Source: an uncultured Allomuricauda sp. (GTDB lineage: Bacteria > Bacteroidota > Bacteroidia > Flavobacteriales > Flavobacteriaceae). Taken from it: a DNA stretch of 64,000 nt. Shown in pieces: positions 7,679-16,134 of the stretch; the stretch's first letter is position 1, and the number at the start of each line of letters is the position of its first letter. The notes below the pieces were generated by a model, which saw only the letters and a program-made list of their open reading frames with translations, had not been told where the DNA came from and did not search any database. The position numbers and the translations under genes were made by a program. The stretch lies in the NCBI RefSeq assembly GCF_947499585.1, contig NZ_CANMOO010000005.1, positions 62,001 to 126,000 of the forward strand. The letters are read 5' to 3'.

Positions 7679-8533
7679 TTAGAACTCTAATTCAAAAAAC
7701 AAACTGCTGCTTTCATTTTCTTCTGTAATGTCTTCTCCTTTTAAAACCTCTCCGGTTTCATTTTCTACTTTTAGATTTATTTTCCAGTAGCCCGTCATGG
7801 TTAATGATAATTTTCCCATATAAGTGTCTGAAGATGTGTCAAAAATAAGGTCTTCATTGTTTGGTGAGCTATGGTTGCCCATGCTAGGCATTCTAGGATC
7901 AATATGTACTTTGTAATTTTTTACAGCAGGGAATGACATCATGTTTTCCATTTTAAAGAGCTTAGCTGAAAAGTCATTGACCGCAACTTCTGGCGTCATG
8001 GGCATCATAGCCAAAACATACCTAGTATCATCGCTTCCCATAAATACGTTTACTGTCTTTTTACCATCCGTAGGGGCATTAACTTCTATGCGTTCCGTTG
8101 CATTGTAAGTTTGCCCTTCAACAGTGTATTCTATGGTGAGCTCCCAATACTCATCCAAATTCCCAGGCATCTGAAACACAGTGTAACCTGTATAAACTGA
8201 GGTATCATTGGTTTTTGAGACCATAGAATTTGGGCAAGAGTGCATCATTGAGGTCATGTGCATTATGGGTTTCCAAGTTACATCGGCATTTGTGATATAA
8301 TTATCAGAAGCATCGTCCTTAATTCGGAAGAAAAGTTCGTTGTAACCTACGGAAAACTGTTGTTGTTCAGAATAAATTTCAACACTATGATTGTTGGCCT
8401 TAAAGCTGATCAACATATTAAAATCTTCCAATGGATTTTCTGATATAACAATTGGATCATCATTATTATCTGAACATGAGATAAAAGTCATTGAAAGTAT
8501 TAGTGTGGCAAGAAAAAATTTAATTGTTTTCAT
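7679..8533 (-). CDS. Met/His-rich periplasmic lipoprotein, YtkA/FixH-like (copper-associated)
   Basis: From the ATG at 8533 (284 residues) the protein begins with a lipoprotein signal MKTIKFFLATLILSMTFISC. A longer reading from 8584 would overlap the TonB receptor gene and lacks a sensible signal. Two beta-domain units follow; the first carries WKPIMHMTSMMHSCP, and the second has MMPMTPE, MENMMSF and DPRMPSMGNHSSP. The clustering of Met and His near domain edges fits Cu(I) binding, and the fold pattern resembles YtkA/FixH-type domains. Downstream partner of the OprC-like receptor in one operon. Confidence 0.65.
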   Translation of the reverse strand: MKTIKFFLATLILSMTFISCSDNNDDPIVISENPLEDFNMLISFKANNHSVEIYSEQQQFSVGYNELFFRIKDDASDNYITNADVTWKPIMHMTSMMHSCPNSMVSKTNDTSVYTGYTVFQMPGNLDEYWELTIEYTVEGQTYNATERIEVNAPTDGKKTVNVFMGSDDTRYVLAMMPMTPEVAVNDFSAKLFKMENMMSFPAVKNYKVHIDPRMPSMGNHSSPNNEDLIFDTSSDTYMGKLSLTMTGYWKINLKVENETGEVLKGEDITEENESSSLFFELEF

Positions 8534-8570
8534 TCTATTATTATTTAAAGTATGATTATTGTTTTTGATT

Positions 8571-10640
8571 TTAGTTGATTGCATAGGAAATGGTCATAAA
8601 AAAATTACGTCCCATACGCGGTATATTGTTCCAATCTGTATATGTGGAATAGAATTCGTCAAAAATGTTTTCAACTCCTGCTTTTACATAAACAGTATCA
8701 TTATTTACAGGGAACGATTTGCCCAATGCCATTGAAAAAACCGTGTAAGCATTACTGCGATCTTCTCCAAAAACCGGATTGAAGTTTACTTGATCTGCCG
8801 CTCCGCGCATCGTCAATGAACCCGAAAAAGTTCCGGTAGTATATTGCATCATTGAATTATAGGCTATTGGACTTATAAAGGGCAGATTTTGTCCATCCTG
8901 ATCTGTTCCTCTATGGTAAGATATTAATCCTGTCCAAAGGAGTTCTGGAGTAATCTCATATTTGGTGTCCAAAGAAATGTTGTATAGATCGGCATATTCC
9001 AAATTCTTATAGACTTTGACCCCTTCAGCACCAATGGTCATAACACTCAAATCTGGATTTACCTCTCCGATGATAAAATCCATAGTATGAAAGTAATTGG
9101 CCTCAAGGCCTATATTTATTTTTTTAAGGGGCAATGATACTTTGACATTGGTTTCGATGGCCTTTTCATTTTTTAAATCGGGGTCACCTATATAATCATG
9201 GTTGTCAAAACTGTTGAACAGATAAAACCCAAAACCTTCCGAAACAGAAGGTGCACGATCACCATAGGAAAGTCCGCCATTAACATGAAGTGTTTTGAAC
9301 TTTTTATGATAAGCCGCGGAAACACTTTTTAGAAAGCGGGTCTGTCTTTGATTCATTTCAGGATAAAAAATTCTAAGACTGTTAAGCCCAAATTCATCTG
9401 CCACATTGAAACCTTGTATCGCCAATCTTGTTGAAAGTTTTAAGGAACTTTCTTTGAGATTGATTTCGTCCTCGGCATAAAACCCAGAATTTATCGTACG
9501 CACATCTGGCCATGTTAACATGAACATTTCCCGCTCATTTGGGTTGTTGGGATACATGGTCATTTCTGCTAAGGAACGATTGTAGAAACCATCCAATTTC
9601 ATTAAAAACTTATGATGGTTTAGTGTAAGTTCTGCTTGAGAATAGTATCCGTAGGTATCACTCCATCCAGGCATGTCCATTCTTATGGGCACATCTGGTC
9701 TTTGGCTATCATCCATAATATGTGTTATGGAATTTGCGTATAGCTTGGTTTCCCAATTTTTAAGGTCGCCTACAAAGTTGGACTGTTTCCAGCTTATGGA
9801 ACCAATAAATGCTCTTGCCAATGAGACGTCCATAGGTAGAGCAGGGTAGCCTACATCCCTAGCTTCATCATAAATAAAACTGGCCAATATTTGTTGGTCA
9901 TCTGAGACTTTGTAACCTGCATTTGCGGATATATTGTATTTTTCAAATTGAGAGAATGGAACCTCTTCACCACCACCTGCAGTATAATTTTCAGCCTTTC
10001 TATAAATAACATCAGTATCAACATAAAAGGCTTCATCGGAGTAATTTAGTTCGCCACCTATAATTTGGGCTTCATTGTTGGTTTCACCACCGGTTTCCAC
10101 AGAGCCTACCCACCCTTTAGGTTTAAAATTGCTTTTTTCGAGCCTTAAATCAATACCTCCCCCTATGGTCGTCCCTTGTTCTGCGCCCTGTTGACCAGAT
10201 GCCACATGAACATCGGAGAGGTTAGAAACATCTACATAGGAAGTTATTGGGTCCATTTTGTCCGTGCATGCGCCAAAAACCCGCATGCCATCAATAGTGA
10301 TAGACAAGCGTTCTGAACTCATGTCATTAAGGACCGGTTCCCAGGCGTATGCTCCTCTTTTTATCATGTTCACTTTGTTAGAGGATTCTAGATATTCATC
10401 TAAAGTGGACAAGGGTTTATGGTGCGATTTATGTTCCAGTGCTTTGTTGTAGGAAGAAATTACAATGACCTCTTCTAAATGAACAGGTAATATAGAGTCT
10501 GTCACTAGGTCTACTTTTGATTCTTGTGCCGTACTAAAGCAATGGAATACCATTGCAAGCAGAACCGGAAAGAACAGTTTTGTTTTTTTTAGGGTACCAA
10601 TAGTAGAATGGCTGAGCCCAATACTATATTCGGTTTTCAT
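8571..10640 (-). CDS. TonB-dependent copper receptor (OprC/NosA-like)
   Basis: 689 residues. Signal region up to FSTAQ (about residue 39), plug domain with EEVIVISSYN as a TonB-box-like element, SSERLSITIDGMRVFGACTDKMDPITSYVD and a GGGIDL turn, then a 22-strand barrel ending MGRNFFMTISYAIN. The C125-x3-M129 pair in FGACTDKMDP corresponds to the CxxxM copper site described for Pseudomonas OprC. It probably imports copper for NosZ and other cuproenzymes across the outer membrane. The operon promoter shares its architecture with the nos promoter. Confidence 0.85.
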   Translation of the reverse strand: MKTEYSIGLSHSTIGTLKKTKLFFPVLLAMVFHCFSTAQESKVDLVTDSILPVHLEEVIVISSYNKALEHKSHHKPLSTLDEYLESSNKVNMIKRGAYAWEPVLNDMSSERLSITIDGMRVFGACTDKMDPITSYVDVSNLSDVHVASGQQGAEQGTTIGGGIDLRLEKSNFKPKGWVGSVETGGETNNEAQIIGGELNYSDEAFYVDTDVIYRKAENYTAGGGEEVPFSQFEKYNISANAGYKVSDDQQILASFIYDEARDVGYPALPMDVSLARAFIGSISWKQSNFVGDLKNWETKLYANSITHIMDDSQRPDVPIRMDMPGWSDTYGYYSQAELTLNHHKFLMKLDGFYNRSLAEMTMYPNNPNEREMFMLTWPDVRTINSGFYAEDEINLKESSLKLSTRLAIQGFNVADEFGLNSLRIFYPEMNQRQTRFLKSVSAAYHKKFKTLHVNGGLSYGDRAPSVSEGFGFYLFNSFDNHDYIGDPDLKNEKAIETNVKVSLPLKKINIGLEANYFHTMDFIIGEVNPDLSVMTIGAEGVKVYKNLEYADLYNISLDTKYEITPELLWTGLISYHRGTDQDGQNLPFISPIAYNSMMQYTTGTFSGSLTMRGAADQVNFNPVFGEDRSNAYTVFSMALGKSFPVNNDTVYVKAGVENIFDEFYSTYTDWNNIPRMGRNFFMTISYAIN

Positions 10641-10735
10641 AAGATTATATTTTAAACTAATTCAGAAGGTGACGGGTACACACTTTCTTTGGATAAAAAA
10701 TCATCCAAATGGAAAAGCAAGTACAACAGTTTGAA

Positions 10736-11113
10736 TTAGGATACTTCTGGTGGCTCAGAAATCTCTGAAACAAATGGAGTTGAAATCAATAGGGAAACAA
10801 ATTTGAAATTGTCTTTTGCCCCTTGCAATAAATCTTCCTCAAAGTCGATTTGGGCAGACAATTTATAGAAGAAAATATGTTGAACTTCAGTCTGGGATTG
10901 TTTTTCTCCAAATGGATTTTCTTCACTTTCCTTGGATTCTTTGGCCAACAATTTGGAGAGGTAACATTTTCCGTCGCAATTCAAAGCAGGTTTGTCCCTA
11001 TTTTCACATAGGTTGTTTACGATGTAATTATAGTTTACAATATACTCAGCTATAGGATATAGGGGTTTAGCCAATATGGACAGTGAGAATAATATGATTG
11101 TGACATTTTTCAC
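10736..11113 (-). CDS. small Cys-containing exported or membrane protein, first gene of copper-receptor operon
   Basis: 125 residues. N-terminal hydrophobic segment MKNVTIILFSLSILAKPLYPIAEYIVNYNYI, then LCENRDKPALNCDGKCYLSKLL with three Cys (C-x9-C-x3-C), then an acidic/amphipathic tail ending EPPEVS. This resembles small proteins often encoded before TonB receptors in Bacteroidota; I do not know a function. The Cys motif suggests metal binding or disulfide formation. The upstream region carries the shared nos-type promoter, so it belongs to the same regulon by inference. Confidence 0.7.
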   Translation of the reverse strand: MKNVTIILFSLSILAKPLYPIAEYIVNYNYIVNNLCENRDKPALNCDGKCYLSKLLAKESKESEENPFGEKQSQTEVQHIFFYKLSAQIDFEEDLLQGAKDNFKFVSLLISTPFVSEISEPPEVS

Positions 11114-11117
11114 AGCT

Positions 11118-11125
11118 CAAAAGTA
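11118..11125 (-). promoter_or_regulatory. -7 box of copper-receptor operon promoter
   Basis: TACTTTTG on the minus strand fits TAnnTTTG. It is only about 5 bases upstream of the annotated ATG (11113), so the transcript may be leaderless or nearly so, or the true start may be slightly downstream. Confidence 0.45.
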
Positions 11126-11148
11126 ACGCCACTGCTATGGGGAAAACA

Positions 11149-11160
11149 TGATAATTATCA
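11149..11160. promoter_or_regulatory. CRP/FNR-type palindromic operator, second copy
   Basis: TGATAATTATCA, a perfect 12-base palindrome, centred 29.5 bases from the -7 box edge, the same spacing as the site at 7107-7120 in front of the nos operon. Confidence 0.58.
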
Positions 11161-11165
11161 GAATT

Positions 11166-11181
11166 AAGATAAAAATGTCTT
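11166..11181. promoter_or_regulatory. candidate Rrf2/NsrR-type operator, second copy
   Basis: AAGATAAAAATGTCTT, an imperfect palindrome (AAGAYA-N4-TRTCTT), nearly identical to 7125-7140 and at the same distance (48.5 bases from centre) to the -7 box. Confidence 0.45.
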
Positions 11182-11213
11182 TTTCTATTTTATTCGACTA
11201 AAATGGGAAAACA

Positions 11214-11248
11214 AAAAAGTCCTAAAACTTGATGGTTTTAGGACTTTT
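11214..11248 (-). terminator. terminator of the secreted-enzyme operon
   Basis: AAAAGTCCTAAAAC pairs perfectly with GTTTTAGGACTTTT around a 6-base loop and is flanked by T on the minus-strand side. It lies 76 bases after the DUF885 stop. Confidence 0.85.
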
Positions 11249-11323
11249 GGAACAATTTGCAGAAACTAATTTGTGACCTGACAAGTGTCTTTTTGAACAC
11301 CAGTTAGCTTAAATAATACTGCG

Positions 11324-12616
11324 TCATTTGCCACTTAATGATTTTCTGAGGACACTAACCGGTATGTCGCCGTGTTTTAAAACTTCTTGATGAAAGGTCT
11401 TAAAATCAAAATCTGACTTCGTTTTTGCACTTTCAAGCAATTCCAGAAACATTTTTGCCCCATATTTATAAGTAATAACTTGTGCAGGCCAGCGTTTCAT
11501 CCTGTTGATTTCCCGAAGTGCAATATCATCTTGGCCTTTTATATGTTCTTTCCAAAAGGCCATAGCCTTATCATCTGACCAACCATAGTAGTTCAAAGCA
11601 ACGTCCAAGCATACTCTTACAGACCTGACCAAATCCCACTCCCATTTGCCGTACTCATCATAAATTGTTTCAAATATTCCTAGCTCATTACCCAAGTATT
11701 CCACATAAGCACCCCAACCTTCTGCATAGCCGGGGTACCAAAACAGGTTTTGGATTTCTGTTCTTTTGACGATGCTATTGACCATAGACTGATAATGGTG
11801 CCCAGGTATGGCCTCATGGGCATAAAACCATCTTAGCTGTCTTTTATTAAAAGGCTTGTCAAAAACATTATAAAAAAATGTACTGTTGCTGTAATAAGCG
11901 GGAGCATGGGACAATTCTTTATTGGTTCCCCTTGCAATTTTCACCTCTGGTATGCCTGAAACGTAAGGAAATAAGCCATTGGCAAGCACTCCGACCTTTA
12001 ATTTAATTTCTTCAAATGCTTTTTGAATATCATCAGGGTTATCAAAGAAAAAGGTTTCGTCGCCTAGATATTCATGAAATTCTTTTTCAGACAAACCGGA
12101 CGATTCCTGCAGCCTTTTCATATTGGACTTTACAATTTCAATTTCAGCCAAGCCAAATCTGAACATCTGCTCCGGTTTCACCTCAGCATCAACCCAAAGC
12201 TTTAATAAATAGGCATACCATTTTTTTCCATTTGGTATGCTGTGAATACTTTTTGAATCGTCCAATTCAGTATTATAGTCCCATTGTTTTTCCAAAGAAA
12301 TTCGCTCTAGGCGCAAAGCAATTTCATATTGCATTAGCTGATAATCCAACTTCTGATAGTCATCCAAATTGGTCAAGCTTACATCATCCAATTTCTCTTT
12401 AAATGCTTTATAAAAATTTTCTTGGCCTCGAATCTCTTTGGGTGGCTTTATCATTATTAAGCCTTGGGTGTAATTAATATGAAAATCAGATTGTTGTAAA
12501 TGTATATGCCCATCGATAAAGTCCTTTCTCAAGTCTTCAAAATTGATGTTTTGGGAAGTTCCCATTTGAACAACGAACAGTATTAGTACGAGTATTTTAA
12601 ATTTTCTATTGCTCAT
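11324..12616 (-). CDS. DUF885-family secreted metal-dependent hydrolase
   Basis: 430 residues with a signal peptide ending GTSQ. The C-terminal half carries the DUF885 metal motif H267-E-x4-G-H273-H-x-Q (AHEAIPGHHYQSM), PGYAEGWGAYVEYLGNELG and KRWPAQVITYKYG. DUF885 proteins are M3-like helical metallopeptidase relatives of poorly known substrate. It is shorter than the usual ~550-600 residue members, so part of the N-terminal region is reduced. It abuts the PD40 gene upstream without spacing and is the last gene of the operon. Confidence 0.82.
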   Translation of the reverse strand: MSNRKFKILVLILFVVQMGTSQNINFEDLRKDFIDGHIHLQQSDFHINYTQGLIMIKPPKEIRGQENFYKAFKEKLDDVSLTNLDDYQKLDYQLMQYEIALRLERISLEKQWDYNTELDDSKSIHSIPNGKKWYAYLLKLWVDAEVKPEQMFRFGLAEIEIVKSNMKRLQESSGLSEKEFHEYLGDETFFFDNPDDIQKAFEEIKLKVGVLANGLFPYVSGIPEVKIARGTNKELSHAPAYYSNSTFFYNVFDKPFNKRQLRWFYAHEAIPGHHYQSMVNSIVKRTEIQNLFWYPGYAEGWGAYVEYLGNELGIFETIYDEYGKWEWDLVRSVRVCLDVALNYYGWSDDKAMAFWKEHIKGQDDIALREINRMKRWPAQVITYKYGAKMFLELLESAKTKSDFDFKTFHQEVLKHGDIPVSVLRKSLSGK

Positions 12617-14353
12617 TTATCTCCAATCTTCTTTATTGAACGCAACAATATAGATATCCAAATGCCCATCAAAATTTTCTGGGTTATCTGAATCTCTAGT
12701 AGAAGTAAAGAACAGGTTTTTTCCATCAGGTGTTACAAATGGACTTCCATCCACACCTTTACTATTTAACGACCGCATATTTTTTGGTTTGCCCCAAACA
12801 CCGTTTTCTTGAAAAGCAATGTAAAGATCAGATACACCCAGGTCGCCTTCCGCGTACATGCGCACAAAGATCATAAAGGATTCATCGGGGGATACATAAG
12901 CGTCTGATTCCAATAAACTGGTGTTTATATAATCTGGAAGTGGTTCCGCTTCTTGATAACTTCCATTGACCAATTTTGAAACATAGATATCATAGCTGGT
13001 ATCTTTATTTTCCCTGCTAAAGTATATGTTCCCTTTTCTGGTATATATTGGATAGTATTCGTTCAAAGTTGAATTGATTTCCTTCGGCAGCATTTCTGCC
13101 TTGCCCCAAGTTCCATCATTCAGTTTACTTCGCCAAATATTCCCATCTGTTCTAAGAGGCTCCGCTGATATGCCTCCCCTCATTTTAAAGAAAAGGTATT
13201 CGCCATTTTCGGTGATTTGAACGTCACTTGCATCGTCGTAAGTTTTTCCACCTATTACAACTTCTTCTGGCTTGGAAAACACTCCATCAGTAATTTTACT
13301 TACTGTTATTTGCCTTTTAGTAAAATCTGAAGCCGCCTTTGTGAAATAAATTGCATCGTACTTTGAAGAAATACTGCCACCATACTCCACATTTTCTGTT
13401 GTGACGGTACCAACTTGAAACCTAGCCGAGGTTGTTCCAGAATAGCTTGGATAACTTTCTTTTCCCAAATATTTTTCTGGGTCAAAAGAAACAATGTAAT
13501 GGTTAAAAAATGTGTTGTCGTCCGTACTTCCCCTGCTACTTGTAAAAATTAGGTAGTTTTCATCTCGGGTTACAAACGGACTTCCGTCATACCCCTCAGA
13601 ATTGATGTCATCACCGAGCCATATTGGTGATGACCATACACCATTTTTACTAAAACTGATGTATAGGTCCGATTTCCCTAAATTTTGATATCGTTCAAAT
13701 CCCGCAAAAATCAAATAGCTCTCATCTGGAGCAACAAACGCGTCCCCTTCCAATTTTTGGGAATTGATAGAATAGGGGAGTGCTTTGGGTTTCCCATATA
13801 CACCATGAACATATTCTGAGACGTACAGATCACTGTTTTGAGAACCATGTGGTGTAATTGAAAAATAGAGGTTCTTACTATCTGTCATCCAAGGGTAAAA
13901 TTGGTTTCCCTCTTGGTTTTGGGCAAAAAATGGTTTGGGTTGTTGCCATTCATCATTTTTTCGTTCTGACTTCCAAATGTTCCAATCGGTAATGGTATCA
14001 TTTTCATGTTCTTGCATTATTGAAGAAAACAACATCATATTCCCTTCTGGATTTACATACATATCGGAATGTGGGGACCCTTTTGGGAATGGTATTGTTT
14101 CCAAATTTTTGAATGTACCATTCGCATAATCCATCTTGTGGATAATTGAAGCAGACTTACCCATTTTAGTAAAGTACAGCTCCTTTGTTTTAGAAACAAA
14201 CACATTATTCCATTGTATGGAATCGGTAGATAGACTTCCCAGTCCAAGTTTTACTGGCACTCTAGTGTTTGCATATTGTGCAAATTCACCCTTAGCATTA
14301 TTGCAAGCCAGCATTAACACCAAACCTGCCATCAAAAAACAATATTTTCTCAT
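12617..14353 (-). CDS. PD40/WD40-like beta-propeller lipoprotein with internal duplication
   Basis: 578 residues. Lipoprotein signal GLVLMLAC (Cys17). It contains two tandem ~280-residue halves with the same order of motifs: FYPWMTDSKNLYFS...EGDAFVAPDESYLIFAGF...GKSDLYISF...GYDGSPFVTRDENYLIFTSSR, then YYPIYTRKGNIYFS...ESDAYVSPDESFMIFVRM...GVSDLYIAF...GVDGSPFVTPDGKNLFFTSTR. PD40 repeats are common in TolB-like propellers. It likely binds ligands or partner proteins in the periplasm or at the surface. A single-copy paralogue lies directly upstream at 14413. Confidence 0.85.
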   Translation of the reverse strand: MRKYCFLMAGLVLMLACNNAKGEFAQYANTRVPVKLGLGSLSTDSIQWNNVFVSKTKELYFTKMGKSASIIHKMDYANGTFKNLETIPFPKGSPHSDMYVNPEGNMMLFSSIMQEHENDTITDWNIWKSERKNDEWQQPKPFFAQNQEGNQFYPWMTDSKNLYFSITPHGSQNSDLYVSEYVHGVYGKPKALPYSINSQKLEGDAFVAPDESYLIFAGFERYQNLGKSDLYISFSKNGVWSSPIWLGDDINSEGYDGSPFVTRDENYLIFTSSRGSTDDNTFFNHYIVSFDPEKYLGKESYPSYSGTTSARFQVGTVTTENVEYGGSISSKYDAIYFTKAASDFTKRQITVSKITDGVFSKPEEVVIGGKTYDDASDVQITENGEYLFFKMRGGISAEPLRTDGNIWRSKLNDGTWGKAEMLPKEINSTLNEYYPIYTRKGNIYFSRENKDTSYDIYVSKLVNGSYQEAEPLPDYINTSLLESDAYVSPDESFMIFVRMYAEGDLGVSDLYIAFQENGVWGKPKNMRSLNSKGVDGSPFVTPDGKNLFFTSTRDSDNPENFDGHLDIYIVAFNKEDWR

Positions 14354-14412
14354 CTATTCTTTATTAATTTAATGTTGGCGGACAAATTGAACAGCTGCTT
14401 TTGCATACTTTC

Positions 14413-15315
14413 TTATTCATCAATAAGAGCTTTATATTTATCAAGTTCAAATGAGACATAAAAAACATTAAAAAATTCTTCCTCCCCTGGATTATCTGGA
14501 TGTCTGCTGCTTGTAAAGATTAAATATTTACCATTTGATGTAACATATGGACTACCATCAAAACCATGAGAATTTATATCCTCACCGAGATTAATGGCAT
14601 TGGACCATCCATTTTTGATTCTAAATGAGATATATAGGTCACTTTTACCATAGTTGTCTTCCTCTCCAAAACCTGCAAAAATCAAGAACTGCCCTTTTGG
14701 GTCAATAAATGGATCTCCTTCAAATTTATCTGTATTAATGTGCGATGGTAGCTTTACAGGTTTGTCATAATCACCTTTGTTAAACTTAGCATGGAATATG
14801 TCCATATTTCTTGATCCATCTGCTGGGATATAAGCAAAGTATAAATCTTTGCTCGCGGTTGTTGTTGGATATCCAAATCCACCGTCATAATCCATTTTCA
14901 ATTCGATAAACTTTGGAGTGCTCCACCCGCCGGAACTCTTGTAAAATTGCCAGATACCATTTTTTGAATTATCGTCAGGTCCTCCTTTTTGGGGCAAGGT
15001 ACTTGTTAGGGTTACTGTACTGCCATCCAATGATATACTCGCATCGGCAAACGAATGCAAAGTGTCATTTACGATCTTGATTGGATTGGAGAATTTTCCA
15101 TTGATAAAGTTTTGGACAACCACTTTTGATGGTTTTTCTCCATCACTTATGGTATACACCAATTGGGACCCATCTGCGCTGAAAGATGAACCAAAATGTC
15201 TTACCCCCCTTTTTGTAACAACTCCCGGCATAAACAATTTTGGAGTGAGCGTTGCTTCTAATTGTGGTTCAAAAACAATAGGCTTTACCTGATTTTCAGA
15301 ACAAGATGAAAGCAA
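14413..15315 (-). CDS. PD40 propeller protein, signal peptide out of frame (possible frameshift)
   Basis: The open frame starts at a TTG (MLSSCSENQ, 300 residues) and contains PD40 motifs such as EGDPFIDPKGQFLIFAGF and GFDGSPYVTSNGKYLIFTSSR, paralogous to each half of the neighbour at 12617. The reading frame begins inside what would be a lipobox (LLSSC). An ATG at 15353-15355 followed by nine A residues is one base out of frame: with eight A residues it would read MKKNSLILFIINVLLSSC, a perfect lipoprotein signal. Either the gene is a null allele, it is switched by slippage on the A9 tract, or the base is a sequencing error. Confidence 0.75.
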   Translation of the reverse strand: MLSSCSENQVKPIVFEPQLEATLTPKLFMPGVVTKRGVRHFGSSFSADGSQLVYTISDGEKPSKVVVQNFINGKFSNPIKIVNDTLHSFADASISLDGSTVTLTSTLPQKGGPDDNSKNGIWQFYKSSGGWSTPKFIELKMDYDGGFGYPTTTASKDLYFAYIPADGSRNMDIFHAKFNKGDYDKPVKLPSHINTDKFEGDPFIDPKGQFLIFAGFGEEDNYGKSDLYISFRIKNGWSNAINLGEDINSHGFDGSPYVTSNGKYLIFTSSRHPDNPGEEEFFNVFYVSFELDKYKALIDE

Positions 15316-15555
15316 TACATTGATAATGAATAAGATTAAACTATTTTTTTTTCATTTGTTTTTAGTTTGTTGTCGGAGACAAAAACATTTTTCTTGTGTA
15401 TAGGGTTAACAGCTAAGCTTTCTTTACCAAGTTTTAATAGAATTAAAGAGGTTGCATACCGCGGAATTACATCAGCAGTATTTGTGCAACCCATCATCAA
15501 AAAACCTAAGAAGCTTACTCACTTTAGAGTAAACAGTTTATTCCCAATAGACTCA

Positions 15556-16101
15556 CTAACTTTTTACATATAGTGAGAGGTTAACATAATCGATAATGGC
15601 CTTATAATCTCTCAATATATCCGCCCCAATGACACCATCGACTGGTTCAAGCCCAAGCCTTTCAAAGGCTTGGTTCACATGGTCCAAATTCATCATCATT
15701 AAATCCGTATCGCTTATAAGTAATGCTCCCAGTATCAAGTTGTTGTTCTCTGATATTTGCATTTGCATGCTACTCCCGCCTGCCCCAGCTGCTCGTCTGT
15801 CAGATTCCTGTGATTCCATTTTAAATTTATCTTTGTTTTTTGCATCGATTACCGTTCCACTTGCTCCGGTGTCCAATATGAAGTTTACTTGGCTACCATT
15901 TAAAATGCCCGCTAAATGTAGATGTCCTGATGGCAACTTTTGCATTTTCAGTTCAACATAACCGGCGTTGGATAAAAATTGATTCAAAGGATTATTAGTA
16001 ATATTTGTGCTCTTTTCTGATTGTGCCCAGATATTTGACCCCAGACCCACTATGAGCAAAATCGAGAATATCACAAACGATTTCTTATTCATATTTTTCA
16101 T
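15556..16101 (-). CDS. retropepsin-like aspartic protease, secreted
   Basis: 181 residues (or 178 from an internal ATG at 16092, MNKKS). Signal peptide ending NIWAQ; single aspartyl-protease-like domain with LDTGASGTVID as active-site loop and GVIGADIL as the second hydrophobic glycine motif. Such proteins act as dimers in the retropepsin fold. Likely periplasmic. It is in the same-strand block with DUF2911 upstream and PD40 downstream, although a 240-base gap separates it from the PD40 gene. Confidence 0.82.
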   Translation of the reverse strand: MKNMNKKSFVIFSILLIVGLGSNIWAQSEKSTNITNNPLNQFLSNAGYVELKMQKLPSGHLHLAGILNGSQVNFILDTGASGTVIDAKNKDKFKMESQESDRRAAGAGGSSMQMQISENNNLILGALLISDTDLMMMNLDHVNQAFERLGLEPVDGVIGADILRDYKAIIDYVNLSLYVKS

Positions 16102-16134
16102 TAGAGTTTGAATTAGGTAGAAGTTAAGATTGGT

